A stretch of DNA of 64,000 bases from Myxococcales bacterium (GCA_020633465.1 JACKDN010000006.1:186001-250000); one strand, 5' to 3'; positions 52,248-61,217 are shown, numbered from the stretch's first letter. Numbers and translations: made by a program. The notes: generated by a model not told the origin, from the sequence alone.

Positions 52248-52657
52248 GCCCGACGGATCCGCCCGCCAGCCGCCGCGACGTTCGGACGGGTGCCGCGACG
52301 TTCGGACGGGTGCCGCGGTGGTCGCCGCGACGTTCGGCCCGGTGCCGCGAGAGGCGCCGCGACGGTTTCGGCCGGCTATCAGCTGTCAGCGGTCAGCTCG
52401 CCGGCTTCGCCGAGCTTTCAGCTTCTTCTTCACCAGATCGGACGCCGCGACCGGGCGCGTCGGCCTGCACGAGACGAGCGGGCTCGGTGCGAGCGCTGCT
52501 GCACGCACAGACGTGCTGCCCGAGCGAGCGAAGCGAGCCCCCAGCGAGCGAAGCGAGCGAGCTGAAGGCTGACAGCTGACAGCTGACAGCCCCTGCCAAC
52601 CGCCGCCGCGGACCAACACGCTGCCCCCAGACGCGCCGCCGCCCGCCGGGCGAAAGA
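52248..52657. repeat. Intergenic repeats: 20-bp tandem array plus AGCTGTCAGC-type inverted repeats
   Basis: No gene is supported in these 400 bases. First, four copies of GCCGCGACGTTCGGACGGGT or variants at 52272-52291, 52292-52311, 52324-52343 and 52356-52375. Then AGCTGTCAGC (52381-52390) is answered by its reverse complement GCTGACAGCT at 52568-52577 and 52575-52584, with a third partial copy to 52590. Two GCGAGCGAAGCGAGC-like tracts lie between. The inverted ends enclose about 200 bases. Confidence 0.75.
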
Positions 52658-53935
52658 TCAGCCCGCCAGGAAGCGCAGCCAGACGTAGAAGAGGGCGAAG
52701 CCGGTCAGGAAGGTGATGCCGGCCAGGCTGGCGGCGCGCAGCGCGGGCGACGGGCGCTGGTCGGCGGGCACGTCGGCGCCGTGCATCACGCGGTGGTTCA
52801 GCCAGGCCAGGACCGGCGCGGTCAGGAACGAGAGCGTCGTCGCCAGATCCACCATCGCCTTCAGCGAGGTCAGGAACGCGAAGAGGACGGCCACCGAGCC
52901 CAGCGCCAGCACCGCCAGGCTGATCCAATAGGCGCGGCGGAAGGCCGGCGCGTGATCCTCGGCGGTCCAGGGCGCCTCGGGGCCGCGCAAGCGCAGCGCC
53001 AGGCCGGCCAGCGCCCGCGGGAACCCGTCGACCACCACGAGCGTCGTGCTGAACATCGTCGCGAAGGCGCAGACGGCGATCAGCGGGCGCGACCACTCGC
53101 CCAGCGTGGCGACGTACAGGTCGATCACCTGGGCCGCGAAGCCGCCCGCGCCGGCGGCGAAGGTGCGGCCGCTGCCGTACATGGTCGCCGCGCCCATGGT
53201 CAGGAAGCACACGGCCAGGATCACGGTGCCCAGGTAGCCCACGTGGAAGTCGGTGACGACGTCGCGGCGGGCGGGCGTGTGGCCCGCGTCGTCCTTGCGC
53301 GCCAGCGTCCACAAGGAGTGCCAGACGGCGATGTCGATGGCCGAGGGCATCCAGCCGACCAGGGCCGCGAAGAAGAAGACGTCGGCGGTGCCCAGGTCGC
53401 CGAAGGCCGGCCAGAAGGGCGTGGCGCCCCAGTCGACGCGGGGCAGCGCCAGAAGGGTGGCGGCGACGGTCGACAAGGTCAGGACGGCGAAGACGACCTT
53501 GTTGACGCGGTCGAGCCAGCGATAGCGGCCCAGCCACAGAAGCTCGGCGCACACGAGGATGAGCACGGCCGCGACGACCGGCGCCGAGGCGTCGAGGCCG
53601 AACAGCACCTTGGCCAGGCCCGCCGCGACGACCGACACGGCCGCCTGCACGGTGAACATGGTGGCCAGGGTCACCCCGGCGTACAGCCACAGCGCCCAGG
53701 CACCCTGGCGGCGGTAGCCCTCGAGCAGCGAGGTGCCGGTGACGGCGGCGTACTCGGGGCCGAAGCGGAAGGCCGGGTACTTGGCGGCGTTGGCCAGCAG
53801 CACCAGCCCCAGCAGGCCGAAGCCGTACACGGCGCCGGCGCGGGTGGACTGCACCAGGTGGCTGACGCCGACGGCCGCGCCGGCCATCAGCAGGCCGGGG
53901 CCGAGCGTCTTCCAGAGCGCGCCGCGGTCGGCCAC
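52658..53935 (-). CDS. Nramp-like divalent-metal transporter with altered metal-binding motifs
   Basis: A 425-residue, 11-helix transporter of the Nramp superfamily: GPGLLMAGAAVGVSHLVQST at the first helix, FGPEYAAVTGTSLLEGYRRQ, and the TM6 region ALVGWMPSAIDIAVWHSLW. Canonical Nramp proteins carry DPGN in helix 1 and MPH in helix 6 as metal ligands. Here the equivalent positions read VGVSH and MPSAI, so the cargo is probably not Mn/Fe by the standard mechanism. This is a recognised divergent branch, and its substrate is unknown. The C-terminus ends WLRFLAG. It lies 4 bases downstream of a PilZ gene in the same direction, so c-di-GMP-linked regulation is conceivable. Confidence 0.75.
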   Translation of the reverse strand: MADRGALWKTLGPGLLMAGAAVGVSHLVQSTRAGAVYGFGLLGLVLLANAAKYPAFRFGPEYAAVTGTSLLEGYRRQGAWALWLYAGVTLATMFTVQAAVSVVAAGLAKVLFGLDASAPVVAAVLILVCAELLWLGRYRWLDRVNKVVFAVLTLSTVAATLLALPRVDWGATPFWPAFGDLGTADVFFFAALVGWMPSAIDIAVWHSLWTLARKDDAGHTPARRDVVTDFHVGYLGTVILAVCFLTMGAATMYGSGRTFAAGAGGFAAQVIDLYVATLGEWSRPLIAVCAFATMFSTTLVVVDGFPRALAGLALRLRGPEAPWTAEDHAPAFRRAYWISLAVLALGSVAVLFAFLTSLKAMVDLATTLSFLTAPVLAWLNHRVMHGADVPADQRPSPALRAASLAGITFLTGFALFYVWLRFLAG

Positions 53936-53939
53936 GCGC

Positions 53940-54272
53940 TCAGGCCGCCCGTTCGGCGTAGGCGCGCAGGTGGGCCTTGGTGCGGTCGGGCACGTAGGTG
54001 AAGGTCAGCGCGGTGCCGTCGCCGTCGCAGCCGTCGCCGCGCCGATGCGGGCGGCCGCAGGCCCAGAGGATGCGATCGGAGTCGGGCAGCTGGAAGCTGA
54101 CGACGATCGGCCCCTGCTGCGCGTTGAGGCGGCGCTCGACGCTGCCGGCCGAGCGCAGGAAGATGCCGTTCTCGGACACGTCGGTGCCCAGGCACAGCAT
54201 GGCCTGGTCCCGGTGGATGGCGGTGACGAAGTCGCCCAGCGGGGCGCGGCGGGTCTGGCGGCGTTCGTTCAT
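53940..54272 (-). CDS. PilZ-domain (c-di-GMP-binding) protein
   Basis: A 110-residue single-domain protein. The c-di-GMP motif is present as MNERRQTRRAPLGDFVTAIH (RxxxR) and GTDVSENGIFLRSAGSVERR (D-x-S-x-x-G). The start is ATG 54272 with GAGGGAGG 6 bases upstream. It has no extra output domain, so it probably acts by contacting a partner. It is transcribed with the Nramp-like gene (4 bases apart) from the AT-richer divergent region shared with slyD. Confidence 0.88.
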   Translation of the reverse strand: MNERRQTRRAPLGDFVTAIHRDQAMLCLGTDVSENGIFLRSAGSVERRLNAQQGPIVVSFQLPDSDRILWACGRPHRRGDGCDGDGTALTFTYVPDRTKAHLRAYAERAA

Positions 54273-54373
54273 GGTGGCCTCCCTCGATGGTGACCACATC
54301 ATCCTACATCTACACACCTCGTCAAATTCGTCGCCGCGAGGTCGCACGACCAGGCCACCGCGCGGCGACGCGG

Positions 54374-54403
54374 TTGCGACACGACCGCCCGCCGTCGTAT
54401 GAG
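54374..54403 (+). promoter_or_regulatory. Candidate promoter of slyD
   Basis: TTGCGA (54374-54379), 18 bases and TATGAG (54398-54403), with GGGGGAAG before ATG 54432. It lies in the unusually AT-rich 160-base divergent region between the PilZ and slyD genes. Moderate match only. Confidence 0.35.
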
Positions 54404-54431
54404 GGCACCGCACAACTCGGGGGAAGCCCGC

Positions 54432-54935
54432 ATGTCCGACCTCATCGTGGCCGACGGCAAGGTCGTCGCCTTCCACTACACCCTGCGCGACGACAGCGGC
54501 GAGCTGCTCGACGAGTCGGCCGGCGGCCCGCCCCTGGCCTACCTGCACGGCGCCAGCAACATCGTGCCGGGCCTCGAGCGCGAGATGCTGGGCAAGAAGG
54601 CCGGCGACCGCTTCGACGTCGCCGTCCCCCCCGCCGAGGGCTACGGCGAGCTCAGCCCCGACTCCTCGATGGACGTCCCCCGCTCGGCCTTCCCGCCCGA
54701 CGCCGAGCTCGCCGAGGGCATGCAGTTCGCCACCCGCGGGCCGCAGGGCGAGATCGTCCCCCTGTGGATCAAGGCGGTGTCCGGCGACACGGTGAAGGTG
54801 GACGCGCAGCATCCCCTCGCCGGCGTCACCCTCAACTTCAGCGTCGAGATCGTCCTCGTGCGCGAGGCCACCGGCGACGAGAGGGCCCACGGCCACCCCC
54901 ACGGCGTCGACGGCAAGTCCGGCCACCACCACTGA
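54432..54935 (+). CDS. slyD: SlyD-type FKBP peptidyl-prolyl isomerase
   Basis: A 167-residue FKBP with an inserted chaperone flap: VVAFHYTLRDDSGELLDES, PPLAYLHGASNIVPGLEREM (the PLxYxHGxGxIVPGLE block), YGELSPDSSMDVPRSAFPPD in the flap, and WIKAVSGDTVKVDAQHPLAG. The C-terminal tail HGHPHGVDGKSGHHH is His-rich, as in SlyD that binds nickel for hydrogenase or urease maturation. The start ATG 54432 (GGGGGAAG upstream) is preferred over the earlier GTG 54399. It is cytoplasmic. No nickel enzyme gene is nearby. Confidence 0.92.
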   Translation: MSDLIVADGKVVAFHYTLRDDSGELLDESAGGPPLAYLHGASNIVPGLEREMLGKKAGDRFDVAVPPAEGYGELSPDSSMDVPRSAFPPDAELAEGMQFATRGPQGEIVPLWIKAVSGDTVKVDAQHPLAGVTLNFSVEIVLVREATGDERAHGHPHGVDGKSGHHH

Positions 54936-54973
54936 TCCCCGCCGCGGCCCCTGCCGCGCGCCGCACCCCGCCC

Positions 54974-55027
54974 TTCAAAGCCGGCCGGTGACCTCCGTAT
55001 AGTGAGGTGCCGGGCGTGTCGCCCGGC
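54974..55027 (+). promoter_or_regulatory. Candidate promoter and 5' leader hairpin before the pseudokinase gene
   Basis: TTCAAA (54974-54979), 18 bases, TATAGT (54998-55003). Immediately downstream GCCGGGCG-TGT-CGCCCGGC (55009-55027) forms a perfect 8-bp stem, 19 bases before the start at 55046. The hairpin would either lie at the 5' end of this mRNA or terminate the slyD transcript. Confidence 0.4.
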
Positions 55028-55045
55028 GTCGACCGAACGTGAGCC

Positions 55046-56842
55046 GTGCAGGACGTCCCGCCCAGCGCCCGACCGATGGACACCCAGGAGGCCGCCTGGT
55101 GGCCGCGCCACGTCTGGGTGCGGCGGTATCGGACGCTGGACGCGCGCCACGTGCCGCCGCTGCTGGTGTCGGTCGACACCGACCGCGTGGGCTTCGGCCG
55201 CGCGCTGGGCCCCAGCGGCGCCGCGCTGTTCGAGCGCCGCGACCGCGACCGCCACCTGGCGGCGCTGGCCATGGGCTGGACGCTGGGCGACGTGCTGCGC
55301 GCCGCCCACGCGGCCGGCGTGGCCCACGGCAACTTGCAGCTCGACCACATCTCGCTGCGCGCGGGGTTCTGGTCGCTGGGCGGGTGGTCGGTGGGCCTGG
55401 CCGCGACGCCGGACGCGATCGCCGCCGACGTCGAGGGCCTGCGCGTCGCGCTGACCGAAGCCTGCGCCGCGCAGGGCGGCGATCTCGAGACGTCCCTGTG
55501 CGCCGAGCCGCTCGCGCTTTTGGACGGGCCGCGCCCGGATCTCGACCGCTTCCTGGCGCGGGCCGAGCAGGTGCTGCGCGCGGCCCACGGCGGCGCGCTG
55601 GAGCCGCCGGCCTACGCCACGCCCACGCGCCGCCACAGGCGGCCGCGCTGCCGGCCCACGCCACGCCGACGCGCCCCCCGCCGGTCGCCGCGCCAGCCGG
55701 CGGCGATCCCCGCGCTGCCGCTGCCCCCGATCGGTCCCGCCGCCGCCGCTGCCCGTCGCGCCCACCACCCCGACGCGCGTGCAACCCCGCGGCGCGACGC
55801 GCGACGGCCATCTCGATCGGCGGCCTCGCGGCCGCGGTGCTCGTGGCCTCGCTGGCCGGCCTGTGGCTGTGGCCGCCGTCCACCGTCGGCCTCGACGGCC
55901 TGTCCAGGCGCGGCCGCGCGCTTCCCCGTCGACCACCACCCCCAGCACGGCGGAGGCCGTGCGCGCCGCCGCGGTCGCCGCGGCGCGGCGCGACGTCGGG
56001 GCCAACAGCGCGCCGGCGGTCGGCGCCGAGACGCGCCGCCCGCGGCCGAGGTGCCCGACGACGCGAAGGTCGCCGCCGACGCCTCGCCGGACGCCGCGCA
56101 GCCGATCGACGCCGGCCCAGCCGACGCCAGCCTGCACCCGATGGCCGCCGCCGCGTTCCAGCCGACGCCCAGGAAGCGGAAGCCGCCGCGCAGCGCGCGC
56201 CCGGTGCCCGCGGGCACCGTGCGACTGGGCCTCGACGTCCGCCGACTGAAGAACGTCGCGTGTCCCGAGGGCGTGCCCTGCCCCGCCGTGCCCACCGTCG
56301 AGCAAGCCAACGGCAGCGTGCGCGTCGACGCCTTCCGCCTCGACCGCACCGAGGTGTCGCGCAAGGCCTACGCGCGCTGCGTGGACGACGGCGCCTGCCC
56401 CGATCTGAAGCTGCCCGCGGGCGGCCGCCACCGCCCCCAGACGCACACCCCGCGCGCCGCCGCCGCCGCCTACTGCGCCTGGCGCGGCGGCCGCCTGCCC
56501 ACCTTCGCCGAGTGGCAGCGCGCCGCCCGCGGCGACGACACGCGCCTGTTCCCCTGGGGCGACGACCCGCCCTTCGTGCCCCCGCACCGGCGCCGCGCGC
56601 ATGTCGTCACGTCGAAGGACTACCCGCTGACCATCGGCCGCTACGCCGAGTTCGCCGGCCCCTACGGCCACATCAACCTGGTCGGCAACGTGCGCGAGTG
56701 GACCGCCGACGGCCCGGCCACCGCCGCGGTCACCGCCGGTGGCAGCTTCCGCGACGCCCCCGCCGACCTGCGTGTCACCCGCCGCGCCACCACCCGCGCC
56801 GACCGCCGCGACGACGACCTGGGCTTCCGCTGCGCGTACTGA
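55046..56842 (+). CDS. Pseudokinase-like / FGE-sulfatase (SUMF1) membrane protein, central frameshifts
   Basis: N-terminal part (residues 1-190) resembles a degenerate protein kinase: MGWTLGDVLRAAHAAGVAHG and NLQLDHISLRAGFWSLGGWS, where HRDLKPxN is replaced by HGNLQLDH and no DFG is seen. The middle (about 55615-55960) reads as Arg/Pro noise in this frame but in the +1 frame gives a Pro/Ala linker and a membrane helix (ISIGGLAAAVLVASLAGLWL). Two compensating indels near 55612 and 55960 are therefore likely. The C-terminal SUMF1 domain is intact: VRVDAFRLDRTEVSRKAYAR, YCAWRGGRLPTFAEWQRAAR, LVGNVREWTADG, FRDAP and DDDLGFRCAY. A kinase-TM-SUMF1 layout is known from PknI/Pkn1-like proteins. It is followed at once by a MITE-like element. 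Confidence 0.7.
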   Translation: MQDVPPSARPMDTQEAAWWPRHVWVRRYRTLDARHVPPLLVSVDTDRVGFGRALGPSGAALFERRDRDRHLAALAMGWTLGDVLRAAHAAGVAHGNLQLDHISLRAGFWSLGGWSVGLAATPDAIAADVEGLRVALTEACAAQGGDLETSLCAEPLALLDGPRPDLDRFLARAEQVLRAAHGGALEPPAYATPTRRHRRPRCRPTPRRRAPRRSPRQPAAIPALPLPPIGPAAAAARRAHHPDARATPRRDARRPSRSAASRPRCSWPRWPACGCGRRPPSASTACPGAAARFPVDHHPQHGGGRARRRGRRGAARRRGQQRAGGRRRDAPPAAEVPDDAKVAADASPDAAQPIDAGPADASLHPMAAAAFQPTPRKRKPPRSARPVPAGTVRLGLDVRRLKNVACPEGVPCPAVPTVEQANGSVRVDAFRLDRTEVSRKAYARCVDDGACPDLKLPAGGRHRPQTHTPRAAAAAYCAWRGGRLPTFAEWQRAARGDDTRLFPWGDDPPFVPPHRRRAHVVTSKDYPLTIGRYAEFAGPYGHINLVGNVREWTADGPATAAVTAGGSFRDAPADLRVTRRATTRADRRDDDLGFRCAY

Positions 56843-57004
56843 GAGGGTGTCTACAAACCCTCGGCACGTCGCCGTGCACGCCCCCCGACGACGATCTCTT
56901 CGTTGGTCGGCACTTGAAATATCTCTGATATCCCTTCGACCTCCCGCCTCGACCTCGTCGCCGGTGGACGCACCCGGCTCGACCTCGGATATGTAGACAC
57001 CCTC
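56843..57004. mobile_element. 162-bp MITE-like element with 13-bp terminal inverted repeats
   Basis: GAGGGTGTCTACA (56843-56855) and TGTAGACACCCTC (56992-57004) are perfect inverted 13-mers. The left end begins at the base after the preceding stop codon. The interior (136 bases) is less GC-rich than its surroundings, has no gene, and contains a small internal palindrome (ATATCTCTGATAT). No clear target-site duplication is seen. It could instead be a long-range RNA stem, but the arms are far apart for a terminator. Confidence 0.6.
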
Positions 57005-57137
57005 GGACGGGTCCGACCGGCGCCGCGGAGGTCGGCCGTCGCAGCGCGCAGACGATGACCCGCTGGCGTGCCCCAGGGACCGAGGGCCAGGCGGTGAGCG
57101 TCTCGCGACCCTGCGTGTTCGCGCGGGACCGCTCGGC

Positions 57138-60100
57138 TCACTCGAGGCAGTGGCCGTCGCCGATGGCGGTCCAGGCGGTGAACGTCACGAACCACGCGGC
57201 GCCGACGTGGGCGCCGTCCGTCGCGAAGCGCGCGTAGTTCCTGAGGGTGGACGGAGTCGGGGCGATCGGTTGGGCGGGCGTGAGCTGGATCGGGCGGCTG
57301 CGGGGGTGTCCCTGCGCGTCGAGGTGGACGACGAAGTTGGCCTCGCCGCCCACGACGAGGTTCCGGTAGGCGAGCAACAGCCCGGCGTCCGTGCGGAGCA
57401 GACGCACCGATCCGCCCGGGCCGAACCACGTCTGCCCCCCGAAGGGGATGCCATTCGCGTTCACCTGCTGGGTCCAGATCTGCTGGGTCCCGCCGGCATC
57501 GGCCAGCACGGCGGCGATGGCGCCGTCGGCGGTCGCCGTGATGTCGCCGTCACGCCAGGTGCCGGCGGCTGCGGGCCCGGCCTGCTCGAGGATCAGGTCC
57601 GGGTCCAGGCGCGCGACGATCTGCGACGGGACGGTCAGCGCGAAGGCGCCGGTCGGCGTCTCGGCGACCGCGAGCCGCGTCGCACCGGACGCGCCCCCCA
57701 GGATGTCGACCCGCGAAGAGAGCGTGTTGGCGCGCTCGTCGAAGCGAAGATGCTCGACGGGGCTCGTCCCCGTGAGGACATCGAAGGCGCTGCCGCTCCA
57801 CCGGATCCACAGCGTGGAGTTGGGCGAAGCGGGGACGACGGGCCCGGCGCGCCGATCAGTGAGGCGGTCGCCGTCCTCGACGCGCACCGCCGTGATCGTC
57901 GCGTTGCTCACCGACACCGCGAGGCTGGTGCGACCACTCCAGGCGAGCACCGGCGCCAAGTACCCGGCGCCCCCGGTGGTCAGCGTGACGACGGACCGCG
58001 CTCGCCCCCGCGCGTCGATGGCGCGGAAGTAGGTGGAGTGGTGGACGTTCGGGCGGTTTGTGTAGCCCACGCTCCACTCGTGCCCGTGCCACTGGAAGCT
58101 CAGCGTCGTGGTCAGGCTGCCGACGTGCGAGATCTGCACCGGCGCCCGCACCCACCCGCGTGCGCGCTGCGCGGGGCACAGGTCGTCGCGGTCGTGCACG
58201 CCGTCGTGATCGCCGTCCGCCGGCGCCGGCGCGGACGCAGGCACCAGCCAGTCGAGCGTCGTCGGCGCCAGGTTCGCGGTCGGATGCACGAGCACCGTCG
58301 GGGCGTCGGGGCCGGCGAGCGCGACGTGCACCAGCCGGTGGCCGACGCCGGCGGGCTCGATGGCGTAGAAGCCCTCGCCGTCCGGTCCCCACAGCGCGGC
58401 GGTCGTCGGCTGGGGGCTGATCGGCCGGAAGACGAAGCGGCGCGGATCGAGCACACCCACGCCGACCGCGTCGCCGTCGGGCGCGGCCACCAGCAGGCGG
58501 TCGTCGTGGGGGTTGAGCCGCACGATCGGCGGCGCGCCGTCCCCGGCCGCGGGGACGAGCACCGGGTCCAGCAGGGGGCGACCCAGCGGATCCAGGATCT
58601 CGGCGGTGGCGACGCCGTCGGCGGCTCGCACCAGGACGATGCGGCCGCCCGCGCGATCCGCGTAAGCGGCGATCCGCTCGCCGTCCGCGGGCGCCGCGAA
58701 GGGGAAGGCGCCGCCGCCGTCGGCGCCGATGGTCCAGATCGCGCCCTGGCCGTCCTGGTAGAGCACGGTGCCGTCGTCCAGCCAGGCGGGCCGGCTGGCC
58801 GAGAGGACGAGGGGCGTCGCCTCGCCGCCATCGAGCGAGCGCACCTCGAGCACGTCGTCGTGGATGGCCGCCAGGCGGCCCTCGGCCGGATCACCCGCGA
58901 AGCCCTGATGGCCCTCGTCGCCGGGGAACAGCTGGTGACGCACCCCGCTGATGGGATCGACCAGCCACGGCGAGCGATGCCAGACCGCGCTGCTGTCGAT
59001 CAGCAGCATCGCGCCGCCGGCGTCGCAGGCGTCGGTGACGCCGTCGCCGTCCGCGTCCGGCTGGTAAGGGTCAAAGGCCATCGGGCAGCCGTCGTCGGGT
59101 GCGTCCAGGCCGTCGCCGTCGAGATCATCGCAGGCGCTGCCGACGCCGTCGTCGTTCGCGTCGGCCTGATCGGGGTTGGCCAGGTCGGGGCAGTTGTCGT
59201 AGGGGGCGTAGCGGTCGTCGCCGTCCGGGTCGAGCTCGAGCAGCAGGTCGTCGAGCGTCGACGCGTCGCCGTCGGTCGCCGCCGCGTAGAGGCTGACGCG
59301 GTCGAAGTCGGCGTGCTGCGCGTCCGGCGCGTCGACGGTGAGCGGCAGGACGCGACCGTCCAGGCGCAAGGTCCACGCGCCGTCGACGGCGCGCTGGCCC
59401 TCGACGCGGTGGGCGGCGCCGTCGGCGAGCGCGTCCGCCGACGCCTCGGCGACGACCGCCCCGTCGGGGAAGTGCAGGACGCGCAGCACGGGGGCATCGG
59501 CGCCTCCAGTCACCTCGAGGCCGTAGCCGAAGCCCGGGTTCGCCGGATCCCCATCCAGGCGCTCGCCGTTGACGAAGACGCCCGCGCCGACGCGGCCGCC
59601 GACCCAGCGCAACCCGAAGCCGAGCCGCACACCGGGGCCGAAGATGGGCAGGCGCGTGCTGTGGCCGCCGCCGGTGGCGGGATCGCCCAGCGCCGGGTGG
59701 TATGCGCGCTGGACGACGCTCGGCGGCGCGTCCCCGGGCAGGGCTGGCGAGGCCTCGATGTAGCGGCGCTCGAGGGCGCCGGGCGCGAAGTCCTCGCAGA
59801 GCGCGTCGGCGTAGCCGGCGCGGCGCCGCAGGGTGCAGAAGGCGAAGGCATCGCCCAGGCACACGGCCGGGCCGTCGACGGTGCCGTCGCAGTCGTTGTC
59901 CAGGCCGTCGCAGAGCTCGTCCGGCGGATCCGTGGGGCGGCAGGCCGCCTCGCAGCCGTTGTCGAGATCGCCGTCGAGGTCGACGAAGCCGTCGACGCAG
60001 CGCTCGATGACGCAGGTGGAGTCGGCGCAGGCAGGGACGGCGTGCGGAATCTCGCAGGCGTGGCCGCAGGCGCCGCAGTGATCGGGCAGCTGCGGCGCGA

Positions 60101-61217
60101 AGTCGTCCGCCGCGCCGGTGCAGTCGTCGTCCAGGCCGTTGCAGATCTCGTCCGAGGGCTCCCCGGGGACGGCGTCGCAGGCGGTGGAGACGGCGTCGGC
60201 GCCGCAGATCTCGACGCCCTCGGCGCGGCAAGCGCCGACGCCGACCGCGCAGGCGTCTCCCAGCGTGGGCCAGTCTTCGTCTTCGCCGCCATCGCAGTCG
60301 TCGTCGAGGCCGTTGCAGATCTCGTCGGCGGCCTCGCGGGCGACGGCGTCGCAAGCGACGGACTCGCCGTCGGCGGCGCAGGTGATGGTGCCCGCCTCGG
60401 CGCAGGCGCCGACGCCGACCTCGCAGTCCTGGCCGACCGTGGGGAAGTCCTCGTCGGTGGCGCCATCACAGTCGTCGTCGACGTCGTTGCAGCGCTCGAC
60501 GTCGGGCGGCCCAGCCTGGACGTCGCAGACGGTGCCGACGCCGTCGGGGGCGCAGACGCGTCGCCCCTCGGCGCGGCAGGCGCCCACGCCGTCCTCGCAG
60601 GCCGCGCCCAGCGCCGGGAAGTCCTCGTCGACGGCGTGGTCGCAGTCGTCGTCGAGCCCGTTGCAGGCCTCGACGCCCGGGACGCAGCCGGCGTCCGGCG
60701 CCGCGTCCGGCGACGTGGCGTCGGGGCCCCGATCGGGGGCGTCGACGCCGCGGTCCGGCGCGGCGTCCGGCCCGAGATCGACGGGCGTCGCGCCATCCGC
60801 GGCGCCGTCGGCAGGCTGGCCGTCGAGCGGCGCCGCAGCGTCGTCGGCGGGGGACGCGTCCAGAGGCGCCGCGTCCGCCGACGGGGCCGCCGCGTCGTCG
60901 GCAGGCGTCGCGTCCAGAGGCGCGGCGTCCGACGGCATGGCGTCGTGGACGACGGCGGCGTCGAGCAGGACGGCGTCCGGTCGGGCCGCGTCCGGCGCGC
61001 CGCGATCCGGCGGGCCGGCGTCGGCCGGCGCCGCGTCGGCATCGGGGTCGGCGCCGCCGTCCAGCCGGCGCTGGGGCACGCAGCTCCCCCCCTGACACGC
61101 CTCGCCCGCTTCGCAGCGCAGGTCGACGCAGGGATCGCTCGGGTCATCTCCACCGCCGTCGTCGCAGGCGGCGAGGGCACACAGAAAGAAGCCGAAGCCG
61201 AGGAATCGATGTCGCAT
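57138..61217 (-). CDS. Giant lipoprotein with MopE-type, LamG-like, TSP3 and propeller domains
   Basis: A 1359-residue lipoprotein. The signal MRHRFLGFGFFLCALAAC sets lipidated Cys18. It has an EGF-like Cys cluster (CVDLRCEAGEACQGGSC), an Asp/Ala/Pro-rich linker (residues 55-170), MopE-type units (NGLDDDCDHAVDEDFP, NDVDDDCDGATDEDFP, NGLDDDCTGAADDF; about residues 180-440), a concanavalin/LamG-like segment (FGPGVRLGFGLRWVGGRVGA), and a thrombospondin-type-3 calcium region (YDNCPDLANPDQADANDDG). A TolB-like propeller forms the C-terminal half (LAAIHDDVLEVRSLDGGEAT and others). It is likely displayed on the cell surface with bound calcium. The frame is intact over 4 kb. The related 6312-9689 protein shares the MopE units. 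Confidence 0.82.
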   Translation of the reverse strand: MRHRFLGFGFFLCALAACDDGGGDDPSDPCVDLRCEAGEACQGGSCVPQRRLDGGADPDADAAPADAGPPDRGAPDAARPDAVLLDAAVVHDAMPSDAAPLDATPADDAAAPSADAAPLDASPADDAAAPLDGQPADGAADGATPVDLGPDAAPDRGVDAPDRGPDATSPDAAPDAGCVPGVEACNGLDDDCDHAVDEDFPALGAACEDGVGACRAEGRRVCAPDGVGTVCDVQAGPPDVERCNDVDDDCDGATDEDFPTVGQDCEVGVGACAEAGTITCAADGESVACDAVAREAADEICNGLDDDCDGGEDEDWPTLGDACAVGVGACRAEGVEICGADAVSTACDAVPGEPSDEICNGLDDDCTGAADDFAPQLPDHCGACGHACEIPHAVPACADSTCVIERCVDGFVDLDGDLDNGCEAACRPTDPPDELCDGLDNDCDGTVDGPAVCLGDAFAFCTLRRRAGYADALCEDFAPGALERRYIEASPALPGDAPPSVVQRAYHPALGDPATGGGHSTRLPIFGPGVRLGFGLRWVGGRVGAGVFVNGERLDGDPANPGFGYGLEVTGGADAPVLRVLHFPDGAVVAEASADALADGAAHRVEGQRAVDGAWTLRLDGRVLPLTVDAPDAQHADFDRVSLYAAATDGDASTLDDLLLELDPDGDDRYAPYDNCPDLANPDQADANDDGVGSACDDLDGDGLDAPDDGCPMAFDPYQPDADGDGVTDACDAGGAMLLIDSSAVWHRSPWLVDPISGVRHQLFPGDEGHQGFAGDPAEGRLAAIHDDVLEVRSLDGGEATPLVLSASRPAWLDDGTVLYQDGQGAIWTIGADGGGAFPFAAPADGERIAAYADRAGGRIVLVRAADGVATAEILDPLGRPLLDPVLVPAAGDGAPPIVRLNPHDDRLLVAAPDGDAVGVGVLDPRRFVFRPISPQPTTAALWGPDGEGFYAIEPAGVGHRLVHVALAGPDAPTVLVHPTANLAPTTLDWLVPASAPAPADGDHDGVHDRDDLCPAQRARGWVRAPVQISHVGSLTTTLSFQWHGHEWSVGYTNRPNVHHSTYFRAIDARGRARSVVTLTTGGAGYLAPVLAWSGRTSLAVSVSNATITAVRVEDGDRLTDRRAGPVVPASPNSTLWIRWSGSAFDVLTGTSPVEHLRFDERANTLSSRVDILGGASGATRLAVAETPTGAFALTVPSQIVARLDPDLILEQAGPAAAGTWRDGDITATADGAIAAVLADAGGTQQIWTQQVNANGIPFGGQTWFGPGGSVRLLRTDAGLLLAYRNLVVGGEANFVVHLDAQGHPRSRPIQLTPAQPIAPTPSTLRNYARFATDGAHVGAAWFVTFTAWTAIGDGHCLE

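Noticed and set aside
56843..57004. A bidirectional terminator formed by the 13-bp inverted arms
   Set aside because: The arms are separated by 136 bases and not followed by T-runs. A small transposon-like element fits better, though not proven.
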